From Acidobacteriaceae bacterium (lineage in GTDB: Bacteria > Acidobacteriota > Terriglobia > Terriglobales > Acidobacteriaceae), in contig PMMJ01000363.1 of the NCBI GenBank assembly GCA_003162255.1, positions 18,926 to 25,051 of the forward strand: DNA of 6,126 nucleotides. The letters are read 5' to 3'. Every line of letters begins with the position of its first letter. Position 1 is the stretch's first letter. Shown piece by piece: positions 1 through 6,126 of this stretch. The notes beneath the pieces were generated by a model. It was not told the DNA's origin. It saw only the letters and a list, made by a program, of their open reading frames with translations, and ran no database searches. Made by a program: the position numbers and the translations under genes.

Positions 1-519
1 GTCTCCCCTGACCGCTTTCGTGCTCACTTCCCGAGGTTTGGTGGATTGCATCCCCAACTTTCGTAGCCGGGCAACCTCGCCTGTGGAAGGTCCCTCGATA
101 TACAGGATGCCTCCCCCCTCCTTTAGGAAAACGGCAAACTGTCTTCCCTGGATTCTTCCCGCCTCTTCATTATCAACGGCGACGGCAAAAATTGGAGCCC
201 GGCTGGTTTCCCGAAGTTTGGCAATGTATTCGGCTTCACGATTGATCAGTCCCCAGCCGATGCCCGCAGCGACTGCGGCGGCAGCCACTTGCACCATTGC
301 GGTGCCAACCGGTTCAACCAGAATTGCATCCGGGCGCTGGGATGGGTTCTGGATGCTAGTCAATAGTTGCTGGCTTTGTGTGATGGCGCTATTGCCGGCA
401 TACACGATCTGAACGCTGGCATCAAAGCGGCGGGCAGCATCTTCGGCGGCTGCCGCTTGTTCCATTTGAAAGTCATTGTCCTTGGTAATGAGTGAAACCA
501 ACAGGTTGAGCTTCGTCAT
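1..519 (-). CDS. Sugar-binding-type periplasmic binding protein domain, no signal peptide (3'-truncated by window edge)
   Basis: The first 173 codons are visible and open through the left edge. The translation starts MTKLNLLVSLITKDNDFQME and follows the N-terminal lobe of the ribose/galactose-binding (RbsB-like, Peripla_BP_4) fold. A first beta strand (residues 4-11) leads into a polar turn and a long Ala-rich helix (18-32). ILVEPVGT (66-73) matches the family's 'ILINPTDS' strand-loop, VAVDNEEAG (113-121) carries the conserved Asp before the next helix, and ILYIEGPSTGEVARLRKLGM (138-157) matches the 'GxxGxxxAxxRxxGf' segment. Family members usually have about 300 residues, so roughly the second lobe is missing. 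The ATG at 519 is the first in frame after a TAG eight codons upstream, and AGGA sits 6 nt before it. The protein starts directly in the first strand with no signal peptide or lipobox, so a cytoplasmic ligand-sensing role is inferred rather than classical ABC uptake. The ligand is unknown. The gene lies 122 bp downstream of the LysR gene on the same strand. Confidence 0.8.
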   Translation of the reverse strand, partial: MTKLNLLVSLITKDNDFQMEQAAAAEDAARRFDASVQIVYAGNSAITQSQQLLTSIQNPSQRPDAILVEPVGTAMVQVAAAAVAAGIGWGLINREAEYIAKLRETSRAPIFAVAVDNEEAGRIQGRQFAVFLKEGGGILYIEGPSTGEVARLRKLGMQSTKPREVSTKAVRGD

Positions 520-552
520 GCCAGGTCCTGCGTCCGAGGACTACCGTCAACA

Positions 553-558
553 ATAGTA
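553..558 (-). promoter_or_regulatory. Possible -10 hexamer for the binding-protein gene
   Basis: Read on the minus strand this is TACTAT, four of six matches to TATAAT, about 33 nt upstream of the ATG at 519. It would give a leader of about 25 nt containing the AGGA Shine-Dalgarno. No good -35 hexamer lies 16-18 bp upstream; the nearest candidate (TTCACA, 581-586) is 22 bp away, which is too far. It suggests the gene may have its own promoter rather than depend on read-through from the LysR gene, but the evidence is thin. Confidence 0.2.
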
Positions 559-641
559 ACGCCTGGCGGGGCAGATCGAGTGTGAACTACATAGCTTCCT
601 CCGCGACTTAGGAGGTTCTCGGGCTAATCGAGCGCGGCTGG

Positions 642-1556
642 TCACGCCGGATGCGGAGCGTGCTTTCTTTTCGTTGACGTGGCAAATTGGCGCAAGACAT
701 CGATAAACGCGGCGGTGGCGCAGGAAAGGGTTCGGTCGCGGCGGTAGGCCAGTCCCAGTTCGCGAAAAAGTTCCACATCCTCCAAGTCGATCAACTTGAC
801 TCTGCCGGCCGCCACTTCATCACGCGCGAACGACGAGCTGATCAGAGAAACTCCAAGATCGGCCGCCACAAAGCTCTTGATCATGCCGACGCTGGCCAGT
901 TCCATTCGAATTTGCAACTCATCGCGGTGGGGGCGGAGCAGTTTGTCCAGGAGCCTTCGGGTGTGGCCGGTCTTGGGCAGGAGCACGGGATGCTTGACGA
1001 TGTCGCGAATGGTCGCCGTTTTATGCTTGGCCAGAGGATTGTTGGGGCTCACCATCAACATCAGCTTGTCGCGGAAGATCGGTTGGATTTCCAGGCTCGG
1101 AGATTGGATGGGTAAAGTTAGAATGCCCACTTCGATGGAGCCGTTCTCGAGCTTTTCCATGATCTTGTAGCTGAAATTCCGGTAAATATTGATTTGTACA
1201 GGCGGGTAGCGCCGGCAGTATTCCGCAAACACCTCGGGGAGGACATACAGGCAAGTGGTCTCGTTGGCGCCAATGCGAAGCGTGCCGCGAGGCGTGCCGC
1301 TATGATCGGCTACCGCGATCAGCGATTCCTCGCGCAGGCGTTTCAGGCGCTCGGCATAGTCATAGAACACTTGTCCGGCCGGGGTCAGTTTTACGGTCTT
1401 GCCCGAGCGGTCGAGCAAGCGATCACCGTACTCCTGCTCCAACTGGCGGATTTGGGCGCTGACCGCCGATTGGGAGCGGAAAACCTTCTCTCCGGCGCGC
1501 GAAAAGCTGCCCTGTTTAGCCACTTCTAGAAACGTGATGAGCTGATCGAAATCCAT
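642..1556 (-). CDS. LysR-type transcriptional regulator, divergent from gltB
   Basis: This is a complete 304-residue protein, a typical length for the family. Residues 1-61 form the winged helix-turn-helix: MDFDQLITFLEVAKQGSFSR, then AxxxxRSQSAVSAQIRQLEQ with the recognition helix around 28-40, and the wing DRSGKTVKLTPAG (49-61). A linker helix (62-84) leads to the effector-binding domain, which opens with GTLRIGANET (91-100) and includes VEVGILTLP-like and FVAADLGVSLIS segments typical of the LysR substrate-binding fold. The family binds DNA as tetramers and responds to a small molecule in the C-terminal domain. I chose the ATG at 1556 because family proteins begin exactly at this 'MDFDQL' position. 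The in-frame ATG at 1649 would add 31 residues with no family counterpart and would run through the promoter and operator region. There is no Shine-Dalgarno before 1556. The divergent neighbour is gltB, so regulation of glutamate synthesis is inferred. General resemblance to CysL/CbbR-type members means other targets cannot be excluded. Confidence 0.93.
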   Translation of the reverse strand: MDFDQLITFLEVAKQGSFSRAGEKVFRSQSAVSAQIRQLEQEYGDRLLDRSGKTVKLTPAGQVFYDYAERLKRLREESLIAVADHSGTPRGTLRIGANETTCLYVLPEVFAEYCRRYPPVQINIYRNFSYKIMEKLENGSIEVGILTLPIQSPSLEIQPIFRDKLMLMVSPNNPLAKHKTATIRDIVKHPVLLPKTGHTRRLLDKLLRPHRDELQIRMELASVGMIKSFVAADLGVSLISSSFARDEVAAGRVKLIDLEDVELFRELGLAYRRDRTLSCATAAFIDVLRQFATSTKRKHAPHPA

Positions 1557-1571
1557 TGCGTTTATGCCGGG

Positions 1572-1577
1572 ATTATA
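1572..1577 (-). promoter_or_regulatory. Likely -10 element of the LysR gene
   Basis: A perfect TATAAT on the minus strand (within TTATAAT) ends 15 nt before the regulator's ATG at 1556. The expected transcription start, 6-8 nt downstream, leaves a 5' leader of only about 8-10 nt with no Shine-Dalgarno, so the transcript would be nearly leaderless. The region where a -35 box should lie (about 1595-1600) is GC-rich and shows no TTGACA-like hexamer, so the promoter may be weak or may need an activator. Confidence 0.45.
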
Positions 1578-1639
1578 ACGGAGGGGCGCGTCCCACGGGG
1601 ATATATAGGATGAATTCGCCACGGAACCGCGAAATCCTG

Positions 1640-1666
1640 GAATTTGCATCCTTTGTATCGAAATTC
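1640..1666. promoter_or_regulatory. Candidate LysR-type operator, 27-bp imperfect dyad
   Basis: The outer arms GAATTT (1640-1645) and AAATTC (1661-1666) are perfect inverted repeats. Inside them AT (1648-1649) pairs with AT (1657-1658), and one further C-G pair exists, so 9 of 13 symmetric positions match around a centre at 1653. The AT-rich arms, long interrupted symmetry and position between two divergent genes fit a LysR-family recognition site. The canonical T-N11-A core is not centred on the dyad, which is a weakness. The site lies 84-110 bp upstream of the regulator's ATG and about 170 bp upstream of the gltB ATG. Binding by the adjacent regulator is an inference. Confidence 0.4.
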
Positions 1667-1695
1667 TGAATTGTACTTTACCGCTCGTCTGGCAG

Positions 1696-1716
1696 TAAGT
1701 AAGAACTTAGAGAAGT
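1696..1716. promoter_or_regulatory. Cluster of short overlapping dyads in the divergent region
   Basis: AAGT (1697-1700), ACTT (1705-1708) and AAGT (1713-1716) alternate in orientation every 8 bp. They make two overlapping inverted repeats: TAAGT-AAGA-ACTTA and ACTT-AGAG-AAGT. The cluster lies about 45-60 bp toward gltB from the larger dyad, where a LysR activation site or the gltB promoter could sit. A weak TTTACC (1677-1682), 17 bp, TAAGAA (1700-1705) promoter-like arrangement overlaps it. Arms of 4-5 bp can arise by chance in AT-rich sequence. Confidence 0.15.
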
Positions 1717-1836
1717 GTGTTCCTGAGCCGAGTGCGCGCCGCCGCCGCAGCCTTTGCGGGAGAGTCCCCACTCAAGAACGACTGATCCGGAAGCGGCCAA
1801 GTGTGCCGCAACGATGCTTATGCTGCAAACGTGCCC

Positions 1837-6126
<4,290 letters not shown>

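Noticed and set aside
20..412. A 130-codon plus-strand frame opposite the binding-protein gene
   Set aside because: The minus-strand frame here matches the periplasmic binding protein fold along its whole length; the plus-strand frame has no family features.
598..615. CCTCC/GGAGG inverted repeat just after the LysR stop codon, considered as a terminator
   Set aside because: The stem is only 5 bp with an 8-nt loop and no T-tract follows on the minus strand, so it is too weak for an intrinsic terminator.
1557..1649. A 31-residue N-terminal extension of the LysR protein from the ATG at 1649
   Set aside because: LysR proteins begin at or near the MDFDQL position. The extension has no family counterpart, the ATG at 1649 has only an AAGG directly abutting it, and the stretch contains the likely -10 element and part of the candidate operator.

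Overview
The window (6126 bp) looks like ordinary chromosomal DNA from a moderately GC-rich bacterium. The style of the genes (a signal-less periplasmic-binding-type protein, a long FMN/iron-sulfur glutamate synthase, few Shine-Dalgarno motifs) would fit an Acidobacteriota-like organism. That assignment rests on impression only; no marker here settles it. I found no RNA gene, insertion sequence, CRISPR array or convincing terminator.

Layout. Positions 1-519 (minus strand) hold the first 173 codons of a sugar-binding-type periplasmic binding protein domain that lacks a signal peptide; the gene runs off the left edge. Positions 520-641 are a short spacer. Positions 642-1556 (minus) encode a complete 304-residue LysR-type regulator. 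Positions 1557-1836 form a 280-bp divergent control region with a strong -10 hexamer close to the regulator start, a 27-bp imperfect dyad that is a good operator candidate, and a second, weaker cluster of short dyads. Positions 1837-6126 (plus) hold 1430 codons of gltB, the glutamate synthase large subunit, which runs off the right edge probably less than about 100 codons before its end.

How the parts may work together. GltB transfers the amide nitrogen of glutamine to 2-oxoglutarate and so is central to ammonium assimilation. A LysR regulator divergent from a glutamate synthase gene is the layout of gltC-gltAB in Bacillus subtilis, where GltC activates gltAB. The inference is that this LysR protein binds the shared control region and tunes gltB; it is not shown to be a GltC orthologue. 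The binding-protein gene lies on the same strand as the regulator, 122 bp downstream of it, and may or may not be co-transcribed.

No clearly new system was found. The most useful leads are the LysR/gltB control region, the near-leaderless regulator gene, the uncertain gltB start and the cytoplasmic-looking binding protein.
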